DNA of 64,000 bases. Origin: Physcia stellaris (lineage: Eukaryota; Ascomycota; Lecanoromycetes; Caliciales; Physciaceae). Below are positions 27,143 to 39,857 of this stretch, piece by piece. Location of the stretch: positions 558,001 through 622,000 of the forward strand of contig JABSSW010000010.1 of assembly GCA_018902385.1 (NCBI GenBank). Direction: 5' to 3'. A program made the translations under genes and the position numbers. How positions within the stretch are numbered: position 1 is the first letter of the stretch; the number at the start of each line of letters is the position of its first letter. The notes below the pieces were generated by a model. It saw only the letters and a list, made by a program, of their open reading frames with translations, was not told the origin of the DNA and made no database searches.

Positions 27143-27541
27143 GTGCGACAAAAATTTATTTTAAAACGACATCAATTTTTCGCTTATGTGAATAATGACG
27201 TCATACAACATTTACAAAAAACAATTGAAAAAATGAAATTCATTAACAAAAATAAAATATCATTAATTAACAAATGCGAAAAGTGTGTTTTTTTCAAAGC
27301 ACATCGAATTGTATTCAAATTTTTGTAAAATCAAAATTTCGAACAAATCGTTTTATCGTATTACATACGATTTCATCGATATGACAACGATTTTGAACAA
27401 ACACAAATGAATATCGCACGTAACATGTTTCGAAATCGATTTTCACATGATATACACGCACGAAAATAAAAAACAAATCACGAAAATATTTATTCGAATT
27501 ATTCACATTATCGAAATCAAATACAACGATAAAATAATATT
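27143..27541 (+). pseudogene. Copia pre-integrase and start of integrase, interrupted
   Basis: The frame 27143-27328 retains the histidine/cysteine pre-integrase pattern (KRHQFFAYV..., then CEKCVFFKAHR). Beyond it the integrase core starts but is broken, and at 27541 it is cut by the minus-strand gypsy insertion (target ATATT). The integrase continues after 41813. Confidence 0.7.
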
Positions 27542-27735
27542 TGTTATGCGTAATGTGTGAATTGATTGATTTAGAAATTATAAACGACAAAATGTCAATT
27601 TATGTACAATAATTGCGAATCAGTTGTCTGATTATCATTCATTTAATATGAAATGACGACAGAATTTTTGTCAAAAATCATGTGAAAATATTTGATTTAA
27701 ATTCATATCATTTAATTTGATTTTGTGTTATAACA
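27542..27735 (-). repeat. Outer gypsy 3' LTR (left copy)
   Basis: 194 bases. It differs from the right copy at about nine positions, eight of them transitions. Confidence 0.9.
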
Positions 27736-27955
27736 ATTTGTCAATCAAAAAAAAATCAATGTTTTTATTGAATTTCATGTTTTATTATTATGCGTAATCA
27801 TATCATGCATCAATTTATTTTTTTTTCGTTTTTCGTTTGTCGTTGCGATCATCAAAATTTTGCGAATGATTGAATTCGTATTGTTCAATGAAATTCTGAA
27901 AATTTTGTAATTCGAAAATAAATCGTCATTCGTCATATTTCGATTCATAGTCGAT

Positions 27956-28147
27956 TCATTTGACTAAATATTGAATTACGAAAATTTTGTTGTATTTTCT
28001 AATTCGTTTTTCGATTAGCTTTTCAATTTCATAAAATTTGTATTGATTCGTATCGTTTTCGATTTCAATGAAATCAAAATAATGAAAACGCGAACGATTG
28101 TAAAAATCAATTTCGACAAATGTTGATTCGAATTGTGCAATAAACAC
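27956..28147 (-). pseudogene. Outer gypsy chromodomain remnant
   Basis: Reads YEIEKLIEKRIRKYNKIF, then IQYLVK before a TGA in place of Trp, the typical chromodomain start at the integrase C-terminus of chromoviruses. Confidence 0.72.
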
Positions 28148-28234
28148 GACGAAATGAATTCGTCATGTTGATAACAATTTCAATTTGTACGCGAAACGTT
28201 CGATGCGTTCAAAAATTCGAAATGATTCGCAACG

Positions 28235-29475
28235 TTATTGAAATAATTTCGAATTTGATTTGTCAAACAATTTGTAATTTTTGTTGAATTGTAAATAAAT
28301 TTTTTCATTTTGTTTTAGTCGAATAGAAATATGACGCGAATCATAATATATTTTGATTTTGACAATCGCAAAGTTCGTGATATCGACAATTTCTCGTTGA
28401 TATTTCATGCGTTGAATTGACAAATTCTGTATTTTTGTTGTGTTAAATGCGATTAAACTTGATATCGCGTTTTTGATTTTGAATTCGTATATGATTTCAT
28501 TGAATGATAAATTTGTAACGATGTTAAACGTGTTGTTTAATTGAATTTGAATTGCAAAAAAAATTAAAATGTAATCGATGTTCGAAAATTCGATAACGAA
28601 ATATTTGATAACAATTTCAACAATTTGATTGATTCGTTTTGACGAATCGTTCGTTTGCGAATGATATGTCATTGAAATTAGCAATTTCGTGTTTAATTTG
28701 ATAAAAAACATTTGTCAAAAATTCGACATGAATTTTGAATCACGATCGAAAATTATAATTTCAGACATTTTTCAATCGACGATTAATAATTTGTTCAATA
28801 ATACGTTGATTCATTTTTTCGTTTCATAAATATTTTTGTCGAAAATCAATGAAATTCGACGAAAATATTTACAGATTGCGAACATAACAATGTTCATTTC
28901 GTCAAACATAATTAAAATGAAATCAATGACAATAATATGAAACGAACGCGAAACGAATGTGATAAACATGAATTTTTCGTACGATCGATGACGTTTGATT
29001 TGTGTTAATTGACAAATAAAACAATGTTCGATGTATTTTTTAATTTTTCGCGAAAATCGAAATATGTATAACGTATTGAAAATTTTGTCATAACATCGAT
29101 GAATTTTGAATGTTGATTTTGATAATGAATTAAACGAAATATTTTTCGTTTCATTGTGACAAATATACACGATTGACGCGAGTCAATGTCAACGTGATAT
29201 ATAATGTCATTCGTATTTATCGCGAAATTGATTTTTGTTTTGAGTTTTTTTTATATAAATTTCGTATCGTCATTTTTTTGCTCATTGACGTTTCGATTTT
29301 TTACGTTGTTTCCGAACGACAACGAGATTTGAAAATTTCGAATCGACAATTTTTGTTTTTTTTTGCATTCGAATCGTCAACGATTTTAACATTTTGATCA
29401 TGTTTCGTTATGTTTTTTTTTTTGATATTCGTTCTTGATTTTTTTCTTTAGATTTTCGACATGACAATAAAAATG
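28235..29475 (-). pseudogene. Outer gypsy integrase remnant
   Basis: The frame 28811-29170 contains the zinc-binding HCFICQLTQIKRHR part and the start of the catalytic core. The frame 28235-28711 contains MTYHSQTNDSSKRINQ, the conserved Y-H-P-Q-T-D-G segment of gypsy integrases. Confidence 0.8.
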
Positions 29476-29480
29476 TTTTG

Positions 29481-29702
29481 TGTTACGAACATGTTTGACA
29501 GATAAATCTGACAAATAAATAGTTGATATGATATAATCGAACAACGAATTATGTTTTAATTTTACGTCGAAATTAACGTGATTTGAAATTTGACGTCGCA
29601 CATTGTTTGCAATTTCAACATTTTGTATTTATTTGTTTTTGCAAATTTATTGTTTTCGTTTAATTAATCAATAATACGTTTATTCAAACACGATTCATGA
29701 TA
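29481..29702 (+). repeat. Inner gypsy 5' LTR
   Basis: 222 bases. It differs from the 3' LTR at 12 positions, all transitions. Confidence 0.9.
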
Positions 29703-29935
29703 TTACAATAAATTTTCAATTTTTATCGCTCGTCGTGATACGCGAACGTTCAAAAATAAAATTTCAAATCGATCAAATTTTTCGTGAAAAACAAACGACG
29801 AAAATTTTTTTTTGACGAAACAAACGACGAAAATCGTGTAATTACAAATCGAATTTACACGCAAACGACGAAATTTTCGACGATAAAAAACGACGAAACG
29901 ACGACGATTTTTTTTTTTTTTTTTTATTTTTCGAA

Positions 29936-31440
29936 ATGATTCGCAATCATCATGAAACAATTTCATTCAATTTATTTCGTCAAAATCTGAATATCGACGA
30001 AATACAAAAAAACGTTGAACAAATGTTGAACGAAATTCACGAAATCGATGAAAAGTTCACGATTCGCTACAAATTTCGTCAATTTTTTTTTATTTCAAAC
30101 GTTGTGTCGAATCAAAACGACGATATCACGCATTTTTTGAACATAAAAATCGTTCGTCAATTGAAATATTGAATTCAACATCATTTCGACGATTTTTTGA
30201 ACGTGTTCAATGATTTACGCATCGATCGAAACAAATATTTGATCGTTTTAAAAAAAAAAATTTTCAAGATTAAACTGATCGCGTCGAATCAAAACTTGAA
30301 TCGAATCGAATTCGTCAAATTGTTCAAAATTCAAAAAAAAAAATCGTTTTATTCGATATCGATAATATTTTTGAACAAATACGCGACAAATTTAAAACGT
30401 TCGAAAAAAAAAAAAAAATGATAATAAATCGAACATTCGACTTGAAAAAAATTCAAAATTTAGATCGATATCGATAATATTTTTGAACAAATACGCGACA
30501 AATTTAAAACGTTCGAAAAAAAAAAACGAATGATAAATGATTGAAAATATGACGATCTGATCAAATTGAATGAAATTCGTCGTTTTGAACGTGTTTTCAA
30601 TTTCGATTCAAATGAAAATTCAAACAATATCGATGATAACGAAAAAAAATCTGTTGATGACGATTCGATCGTTACAAATTTTGTTAAATTTTCGAAAAAA
30701 AAACGCACGAACAAACATTCGAATTTCGATAAATTCACGAACGATATGAATTTTGATTGATTCACGTGAAAAATCAACGTTCACGATAAATTCACGATCA
30801 ACAACGATTGATACGAAATTGTTCGATTCATGATCACGACAATAATTGATTGAATTGAAAAAAAACAATCAAACATATTCAATTTCGTCGATATAACAAT
30901 TTGAATTATTTCGAAAATGAAATAATGATAATCAATTTTTTCGAAAACATATATGAAAATTCAAATCATCAACGCAACGTACGTCGAAAATATCGAAATT
31001 TGATCATGTTCGACATTCAAAATTTTCAATTTTTTTATTCGAATTTTTATCGTTTGAATATTCAAATCAATTTCGATTAATTTATTTTGATGAAAAATTT
31101 GATTGACAAATTTATCATGTCGTTAAAACAAATTTTGAACAATTCGTTTCGTCATCATTTTTTTTTTCGCGTGAAAAAATGACATTCAACAAATGTATAA
31201 CGATTTGATCAACATTCGAAAAAAAAAAATCCGAATTCGAATTCAAAAATCAATTTTCGTGATTTTCAAATCGACGTTTATTGTTTCGATTGCAATATCG
31301 TTCGTCAAATCAATCATATCGACGTTTTTTGTCAAATTCAAAAACGATTATAAACATGATTCGATCATCGATCAATTAATTGTCACGAACAAATGTTTCA
31401 CGTGTGAAAAATTCGATCACATTTGAAAATTTTGTTTCAA
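29936..31440 (+). pseudogene. Inner gypsy gag remnant
   Basis: Several broken plus-strand frames. The one at 31193-31426 ends in a zinc knuckle with C-x2-C-x4-H-x4-C spacing (CFTCEKFDHI, stop, then KFC). Within it, 30338-30420 and 30461-30532 repeat almost the same bases (TCGATATCGATAATATTTTT and following). Confidence 0.65.
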
Positions 31441-31529
31441 CGTCAATAAATTTCAAAAACGTTACACATAAATTACAAATACATCAATTGAATTTCGATA
31501 TTCGATTCGAACGAATTTGATTCGAAAAA

Positions 31530-31928
31530 TTGACAATTCACGTCAAAAACGCGATTGATAAATGTTTAAAATTTTTTTTTATTCACGATGATAATATGTT
31601 TGATTTTTTCATCAAACGATTTTTAATCATCATTTGTACGTTATCATTCAACGATAATAAACATAAATTAAAAATTTTAATAAACATTGATGCAATTGAT
31701 TATGCGTTCATTGATAAAAAAATCGCGCAATTTGTATGCAACATGTTGAACATGAAATTCGTATTTTTATTAAAATCGAAATCATTGATTGAATTTGACA
31801 ATCGTTATGCTTTTTTTATAATTCACGCGATATATTTCAAATTGACGATAAAATTACATTTCGAATTGATCGTTTTTTTGTTAATTATTGATTTTGATAA
31901 TCATTCGATAATTTTAAAAAAATCGTGA
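31530..31928 (+). pseudogene. Inner gypsy protease remnant
   Basis: A frame with NIDAIDYAFIDKKIAQF, matching the D-S-G-A-T-D-x-x-F-I-D retropepsin region of fungal gypsy elements with the catalytic triplet altered. Confidence 0.75.
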
Positions 31929-32414
31929 ATAAACAAACATGAAATCATATTGAACATGATTTACGATAAATTGATTTTTAAATCATTCAAATGTAATTAT
32001 CACGACAACATATTCAATCAAACAATTCAAATTCGTCGTTTGAAAATTTTCAAATCAAATCGTCGATAAAACGTATTTAATTGACGTCGCGATACAATAT
32101 TATCGCAAAAAAATAATACAAAACACATAACGACGATAAAATTTCGATATATTATTTTGTTTCGTTTCAAAATCAAATTTTTATTTTTTATTGTTGAAAA
32201 CGAATTAAAAATATCGAATTCGAATTGTTTCAAATGTTCAATTTATTCAAAAATCGATATCGACGACGAGTCGTCAATAATCGAATCAAATAATTCAAAA
32301 ATTGATATTACGATTGTTACGAAAACGACATTCGTCAAAAAAAAATTAAAAAATCAACGTAATAAACGATGAAAGACGAAAAAACAACAATCAAAATTTT
32401 CGTTATTTTCAAAG

Positions 32415-33428
32415 TTGAATTTTGACGATTCGATAAATATCGTAATAATTAATGCAATTTTTTTTTGTTTGTTGATCGATGTCAAAAATCGAAAACAAAA
32501 CGTTCAATGTTTTTTCATTACGATCAATCAAATCGATTTCGCGTTCAAAACATTACAAACGAATTTTGAATCGTTAAAAATCGTCGTTATAATCAAAAAA
32601 ATTTTAAAACACGAACAAATCAAATCGATATTCGAACGCATAATGAAAAAAATGTCAAAATATTTTCGTCATTTATCAAAAATATTTGATTTTCAAAAAA
32701 TCATCAAATTGTTTTTTCATAAATTATACGATCATAAAATCGAATTGTTGAACGATAACAATTTTTTGTTTCGCAATCGAATATATTTTCTATTCGAATT
32801 CAAATTTAAAAAATTGAAAAAATATTTGAAAAAAAATTTGCAAAAAAAATTTATCGTATTTAGTCAAACGACATATGTTTTATTTGTTTTATTTGCGATC
32901 AAATTCAACGATCAATTACGTTTGTGTGTAAATTATCGTCGATTCAATCACATTACGAAACGCAATCGATATTTCATTTTTTTGATTGAGAAAATTTTGA
33001 TCAAAATTCAAAATTGCAAATATTTGATCAAACTGAATATCATATCAATTTTCAATAAATTTCGAATGAATGAAAAAAATGAAAAATTTATCACGTTCGT
33101 CATTTTTATGAAATCGTATAAATATCGAATATTATTTTTTGAATTAATCAACGATTTTGCGAATTGACAACATTACATGAATGATTTTTTGTTCAATTTT
33201 CTGAACGAATTTTGTCAAATTTATTTGAATGATATATTCATTTATAACAAATTCAAAAAAAAAAAACATATCGTGCACGTTCGAACAATATTGAAAAAAC
33301 TCAAAAAAATCGATTTACAAATGAATATTGAAAAATGCGAATTTTTTAAAAAAAAAATGATTTTTTTGAACGTTATATTTTCGATAAATGATTTTCGCAT
33401 GAATTCAAAAAAAATGCAAAATAATTGA
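32415..33428 (+). pseudogene. Inner gypsy reverse transcriptase remnant
   Basis: The two open stretches 32415-33167 and 33177-33428 are in the same frame and separated by a TGA where Trp is expected. They carry LRLCVNYRRFNHITK (finger/palm) and QIYLNDIFIYN, the Y-x-D-D site with the first Asp changed to Asn. Confidence 0.82.
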
Positions 33429-33608
33429 TTGAAAACGTTTTATCAATTTCAAGAAAATTCAAATTTTCGTGAATTTCGTCAATTTTTATCGACGTTTTAT
33501 TCGCGATTTTTCGAAAAAAATCAAAATTTTCATTCGAATGATCAAAAACTCGTAAATTTCGAATAAATTACGAAAATCGAAAAAATTTTCAATTTATTCA
33601 AAAAAACG

Positions 33609-33854
33609 ATGATCGAAATTTTTATATTTCGTCATTACGATAAAATCAAACAAATCATTTTAGAAATCGATTTTTCAAATTACGTCAATGCGAAAATGTT
33701 ATCGCAATACGATGACGAAAAAATTTTGCATTTCGTTGTTTTTTACAATCGAAACATGATTTCAATCGAATGCAATTACGAAATTTATAACAAAAAATTA
33801 TTGATCATTATTCGTTGTTTAAAAATATTGACGTTCAAAATTCGAAAACATTGA
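33609..33854 (+). pseudogene. Inner gypsy RNase H remnant
   Basis: Contains LEIDFSNYVNAKMLSQYDD (normally ETDASDY) and ECNYEIYNKKLLIII, a typical gypsy RNase H pattern. Confidence 0.78.
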
Positions 33855-34038
33855 CGAATCGATCAAAATTTTCATCGATCACAAAAATCTGAAAATTTTC
33901 ATCGATCACAAAAATCTGAAAATTTTCATAATTTCGAAAAAGTTGATTTTTCGTCAAATTCGTTGAACAGAAATTTTATCGAAATTCAATATCGTCATTC
34001 AATTTCAATCAAAAATTCAAAACGTTAAAACAAACGTT

Positions 34039-35379
34039 TTGATTCGCATGTCGAATTCACGATTTAAAAACGATAACGACGAACGACATCAATATAAAAA
34101 ACAAATGTTGTTCATTTTAAAACGATTCGAAATTCATGTCGTCGAATTTGACGAATCAATTTACGAACGAATTTTCGTTGCAAACAAAGCAAACGACAAT
34201 TATCGAACATATCGTGAAATTTTCAATCAAAATTTCATTTTCGTGAATGAAATCAATTTACGCGATTGTCAAGAAAAAAACGATGTTTTATATTACAAAA
34301 ATCGATTATGAATGTTCGTCGATGCTTTTTTGCTCGTTGATTTTTTCAAAAAAATTCATGAATTTTTCGCATCGAATCATTTTGAATTTAATCGCATAAA
34401 AAAATTTTTACGTCGTGATTATTATTGATTCAACATGCGCAAAACAATTCGTCGATACGTACGTAATTTATGCGAATATCAACGAATTAAAATTTTCAAA
34501 AATCGTAAAAACGAATTATTCCGTTTTTTTGATCATATTTTTGCAACGTTGAACAAATATATTCATTGATTTTATCACGAAATTATTTGACGTTCACGAT
34601 CATAATGTCATTTGCACGATAATCGACAAATTTAATAAAAAACGTCATTATGCATTTTGTACAGCGAAAAACGAAAACACGAATGTTGAAATCACAACAA
34701 AAATATTCATTCAATACGTGTTTCGTATTCATGATTTGTTTTTTTTCATAACATTTGATCGAAATTTTCAATTCGTGTTTTTCGTATGACAAACTTTTTG
34801 CAAAATTTTCGACATCAAATGTAAATTTTTCACGATTTTTCATTCAGAAATTGATGATCAAATCAAAAAAATCAATCAAAATATCGAGAAACAATTGCGA
34901 CAATATTGCAATTACATACAAAACGATTAAAATGTTTGATTATTTATGATCGAATTTGCAAACAACAACGCGATTTTTGCATCAATTGAATTATTATCGT
35001 TTTTCGTTAACAAGAATTTTCATTTTCGTATGAGTTTTTCATCAAATTTTATCTCGTACGTTATTACAAGAAAACGATTTTGATCGTCAAAACGAAAAAT
35101 ATCACAAACATTATGCAAAACATTTTCAATTACGTGCGAAATCACGTCGACGTAATTCAGAAACGCATGACAATTCAAATCAACAAACATCGCAAAATTG
35201 TGAAATACGTCGAAAAAAATTACGTCTTTTTGAATCGACGAAACATTAAAATCGCTAAATCATCAAACAAATTCGATGACAAAAAATTGAATTCGTTCAA
35301 AATGTTAAAACGTCGAAACAATTTTTATCAATTCGAATTATTTGAAACAATGCGAATTTACGATGTGTTTCATTGTTGA
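34039..35379 (+). pseudogene. Inner gypsy integrase remnant
   Basis: The region shows, through several stops, a zinc-binding H-H-C-C domain (around 34320-34500), a badly broken core, and at 35080-35379 the C-terminal part with KLNSFKMLKRRNNFYQFEL, the GPF/Y-type module. The last codons IYDVFHC lead to the chromodomain. Confidence 0.78.
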
Positions 35380-35460
35380 TTTTTTCGCAAAAATTTTTGT
35401 GATTTTTTCGAAAATCAAATCAACGAATCATTCGATTCTGTTATAATCAACGAGAATTTC

Positions 35461-35640
35461 GAATGAAAAATGAACGATATTTTGAAATTTCGATATCATT
35501 ACAATCGTTTTCAATATCGTGTCAATTGATTAAATTGATCACATGATCGAACGTGATATTACGTCGATAACGATGAATTCGATAACGTTCGCGACGTGAT
35601 AAAAAATTTTCATCGAAATCATTTTATCGTCGCAAATTCA
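35461..35640 (+). pseudogene. Inner gypsy chromodomain remnant
   Basis: Broken frame reading NDILKFRYHYNRFQYRVNWL followed by TGA-interrupted residues, the pattern of a chromodomain after the integrase. Confidence 0.6.
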
Positions 35641-36070
35641 AAATCGTTTAAATCAAATATTTTTGTCGTCGATATTCAAAATTCTTTTGCAAATCGTTGT
35701 CGTTTTCGAAAAAAAATCGTCGTTTTGATTTTTATTGAAATTACATTCGATTAAAATTTGAAAATTTCAAATTCGATGCATTCATTTAAATTTTCACTTT
35801 TTCGATTTTTTTTCGATTTTTAATTTTTATTATCGTTTCGATGTTGTTTACAGTCAGAATTTACATCGCATAAAAAATTGAATCGTGTCAAAAACATTTT
35901 TAAAAATTGTTGTCAAATTTTATCGAACGTTGAAACGATAACAAAACATTAAAAAATAAAATAATGATCGTGAAATTTTTGAATTTTGCAAACATTCAAA
36001 TCAATCAACAAAATTTTCAAAATTTCGAAACAACAACGAATCGTCGAAACGACGTTCGCGAAAAAAAAAA

Positions 36071-36292
36071 TGTTACGAATATGTTTGACAAATAGATTTG
36101 ACAAATAAATAATTGATATGATATGATCGAACAACGAATTATGTTTTAATTCTACGTCGAAATTAGCGTGATTTGAAATTTGACGTCGCACATTGTTTGC
36201 AATTTTAACATTTTGTATTTATTTGTTTTTGCAAACTTATTGTTTTCGTTTAATTAGTCAATAATACGTCTATTCAAACACGATTCATGATA
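36071..36292 (+). repeat. Inner gypsy 3' LTR
   Basis: 222 bases, preceded by a polypurine run (36061-36070) and followed by TTTTG. Confidence 0.9.
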
Positions 36293-36297
36293 TTTTG

Positions 36298-36881
36298 AAA
36301 AACGTAACAGTCGAAATTATTCGAAAAATCGATTATTTCGTCATGATATGTGTTCAAATCAAATTTATTTTTTGAATTTTTGTCGATTTGTTCATTTTCA
36401 AACGTTAATTTTGATAACGCATTCGAAACAACATGATTTTTTTCTGATTTATATTTCATTTTCAATTTAAATTGTGACAAATAACTGAAACACGAACAAA
36501 ACGAAAATTGAATTTATCGATGTTGTTCGAGTTCATCGTGATTTGTTTAACGATAAAAATATTGACGACATGATTCGTGAACACAACAATGATATTTTTG
36601 ATTGTTTTTATTATATGTCGAATTTTTTTGACAATTCATATTAAGTCACACATTTCGAATTCGATGAATCAATATTTGATTTCGATTTCGTTCAACATTC
36701 GATTTAAAAATAAAATGAATTCGATGTCGTTACGCTTGAATTTGTCTGAATTATTGTTTGTTTTGAAATGATAAATTATCGCGTCGAATTCGCGTTGTTT
36801 AAACGCGTCGATGTCGATATACAATTTTCGATCGAAATTGAAATGTATCAAAAATAAAATTTTGCTAAAAATTTTTTGCAA
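36298..36881 (-). pseudogene. Outer gypsy RNase H remnant, split by inner element
   Basis: Minus-strand frames carry RKLYIDIDAFKQ (RNase H active-site region) and KYKSEKNHVVSNALSKL (the end of gypsy RNase H, normally YRPGK.H..PDALSR). The frame is cut at 36297 by the inner gypsy and resumes at 29475. Confidence 0.78.
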
Positions 36882-37132
36882 TAGTCGATATGATTTTAAT
36901 TTTTCAATTGAAAAATTGTTTATTACGATTTTTTGCGAATAAATCTTGCGAATGATGTTTTTGTTGAAAAATGATTGACGTAAAAATAAAATTTTGCGAC
37001 GTTGTAACGCGTTCGTTTTTTGAACATAAAACGCGACGAATTTTCGTAATCATTCTATTAAATTTAAATAAATTTTCAGATTTTTCAAAATATAAAAAAA
37101 ATTCAATTTGATTATTGTTTTCAATTTATCGA

Positions 37133-38125
37133 TTACGATAATGAAATCAAAAACGTCAATTTTTGATCAAGAAATGCAATCGTAAAATAATCGAAAAATG
37201 ATTTTTTCGACGACAAATTAATTTCATAAATATTCAATCGTTCGAATATCGAATGTAAATGAATCATATGTTTTTCAAAAATATTGAAAAAAACGACAAT
37301 GTCGTTTACGTAAACACGAACAAACTCGCGAAAATTTCGAAAAATAAAATCGATTCGTCGTTGTACGTATGATGATGAATTTTTGAAATTTATCACGATC
37401 ACATTAAATTGTTTTTGTTTTTTATGTGAAACGACGATAAGTTTATGTTTGTTTGCAAACTTTATCAATCATTGATGAAAAAAACTCGTTGCGTCGAAAA
37501 CGAAAATGAATTTGCATTCGACGACGATTGCAATAATATTAAATTGAAAAAACATTGAATAAAAATCGATAAAAATGATTTTGTTTAATTCGCGTATGTC
37601 GACGACGATTCGATTTTTACGTTTTGAATCATTCGATTCAAATATTGTTTTTTACACAACGAAAACAAAATAATCATGCGAAATGAATTGATTGATATAT
37701 TTTATGCGATTTTGAACGTGCAATTTATCGAAAATTTCATCAATTAATTTTCGATTTGCGAAATTCAAAAAATAAATTTTCGTTGCGTCGATTTTCGCGT
37801 CGAGTTTGAATTCAATTGACATTCATTTATTTTTCGAAATTCGCACGATAAATTCATTATCGTTTCATAAATTTGAATAATTTAACGCAACGTTTGCAAT
37901 TTTAGTTCGAACGTTAACGTCATCGTAAACAGTAATTTCAACAAACAACATTTTTTTCGTATTAATATTAAAATTTACAACAATAAAATCGTTAAAATTG
38001 CGTGCAAAATTGAACGCAAAATTGATCAAATTTGCGACGAAATTAATCGCGATCGTATCGTGCAAATTTTTATAATTAGTCGTCATAATCGCGTCAATTG
38101 TCATGATCGAAACATCAAATTTCAA
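37133..38125 (-). pseudogene. Outer gypsy reverse transcriptase remnant
   Basis: Frames 37865-38125 (region before the fingers) and 37133-37468 carry RVYVNDIVVFF, the Y-x-D-D motif with the first Asp changed to Asn, then HLHSIFERLNIYEINLS. Many stops lie between them. Confidence 0.78.
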
Positions 38126-38196
38126 TGTTTGTTTGAATCAATTTTTAAAAACAAATTTATGAACGTTAACAATTAAATAAACGTATTTCGAATTAA

Positions 38197-38895
38197 TTAA
38201 ATAACATTTTTTTTTTCGTATTCTTGTACGAGTTTCAAACGCGTATTTTTGAAAATGTAAACATTTTCAGAATTGACGTTGTTAATTTGAATCATTTTTG
38301 TATGTGCATCAATAATATGAAAAAATACGTTTTCATTTGAATTTAATCGTTCAATTCGCGAAAACGTAAACATAAAATCGCGTTCAATAAATAAACTATT
38401 TTTTTCACGTAACTTGAAAAAAATCGTAAAAATTGATTTAATTGAAATTTTAATAATTTCGTTGACACGAACAACGCGTTTGATTTGTAATTCAACATTA
38501 ATAACATTTAATTGAATTCGTATATTTTTGCAATTCTTTATAATGACGATTTGTTTGTTTACATTTATATTCATTTGTTTTGAATTCAATATATCATTGT
38601 TTAAAAAAAATTTTGTTTTCAATTTTTTTATTATGTAAATCTGTCGCGTAAATGTGACGATCGCATCGTCGTTATCAATCGAAATTTCAAAAACACGAAA
38701 AATTAATGAAATATGATTAATTGTTGTGACGACGACATTTTCGATATCGCGAATTTTGAGAAATTTCATGATTTGTCGCGCATGTGTTTTGTAATCAAAT
38801 ATTTTTTGCATCAAAAATTTACGATCGATTAAAAATGCATCGCATTCGATATCGACGCATATATCAATGAAAAATTGTTTTATGTTTGTTTTCAT
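38197..38895 (-). pseudogene. Outer gypsy protease remnant
   Basis: A 232-codon frame, unusually long for this block. It carries a retropepsin-like segment (VDIECDAFLIDRKF), where the D-T-G triplet is changed to D-I-E, followed by the conserved downstream region. Confidence 0.72.
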
Positions 38896-38907
38896 CGTGA
38901 CGTAACG

Positions 38908-39857
38908 TTACGAACGAAATTCGAAATTGAATCGTGTATTTGTTTTGACATTTGATTGTATAATAAATATTTGATAATTATGAACATTTTTCGTCGACGA
39001 TGTGTCAAATTTAATTGAAACTGTTTGACACGAGCGCAAATGTCGATGAAATTTGTTATTAAAATAAAATTTCGATTGACAACGTTTGCATGCATAAATA
39101 TTTGTTTGTTTGATTGAAATATTTACAAAATATTCGAATAATTCATGAATCACATAATTTTCATTAAATTTCTGAGTTTCGAAATGTTTTTCGTCATGAT
39201 ATTCATCATTTATCATAAATATTTTTGACGCGTTTTCAATATTCATGTTGTGATCATTTTGATAATTTTTTTCATCGATTGAATAATTGTTTTTTGTTTT
39301 TTTTTTCGCAAAATAAATTCGTCGATATAATGTTTCATTTTGATTAAACGTTTCATTTTGATTAAAATAAATATTTTGCTTAAACGAAAACGAAAATGAA
39401 TTTGAAAAATCAACAAAATATTGATTAAAACGTAAAGATTGCGAATACTGAAATCGCAAATCGAACGTGTTTTCATTTTTTTGAATTTCGTTTTGTTGCG
39501 TTTGTTGAAATCGATATTGTTGATTTGCGTATGAACGTTTTTGCATATTTTGTGTCGATTGTTGTCGATTTGAATAATTTGATTGATACGAACGTTGTTG
39601 TTGTTGAAAAACGTAAACGTTATTTTGTTTGTCAAATTGATACGAAATTGAATATTGCGTTTGTCGTGATTGCGAGAAAAATTCATTGAAATTCTCGTAA
39701 TTATTACGTTCATTGATGAAAAAAAAAATTTTATACGAATCGAATGAAATTGAAATTTGAAAACGATAAATAAATTGAAAACGACGATCGTTTTCGAATT
39801 GATGATAAAAACGATATCGATTTTCGATGTTTTATCATATTTTCTTTTTATCATCAA
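38908..39857 (-). pseudogene. Outer gypsy gag-like region with C2H2/C2HC finger
   Basis: Overlapping minus-strand frames are Gln/Asn/Phe-rich and end in a finger, YACKRCQSKF...FHRHLRSC, near 39045-39110. A similar finger is found in the compact element at 60960-61035. The function in the element is unknown; it is placed where gag is expected. Confidence 0.65.

Larger units (their letters stand above)
29481..36292 (+). mobile_element. Ty3/gypsy chromovirus, plus strand, innermost element
   Basis: Bounded by two 222-base direct repeats (29481-29702 and 36071-36292) starting TGTTACGAA and flanked by the 5-base duplication TTTTG (29476-29480 and 36293-36297). An A-run preceded by G lies directly before the 3' LTR as polypurine tract. 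Plus-strand order: gag, zinc knuckle, protease, reverse transcriptase, RNase H, integrase, chromodomain. At 6.8 kb it is full length but every frame is broken. A related copy starts at 63485. Confidence 0.92.
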
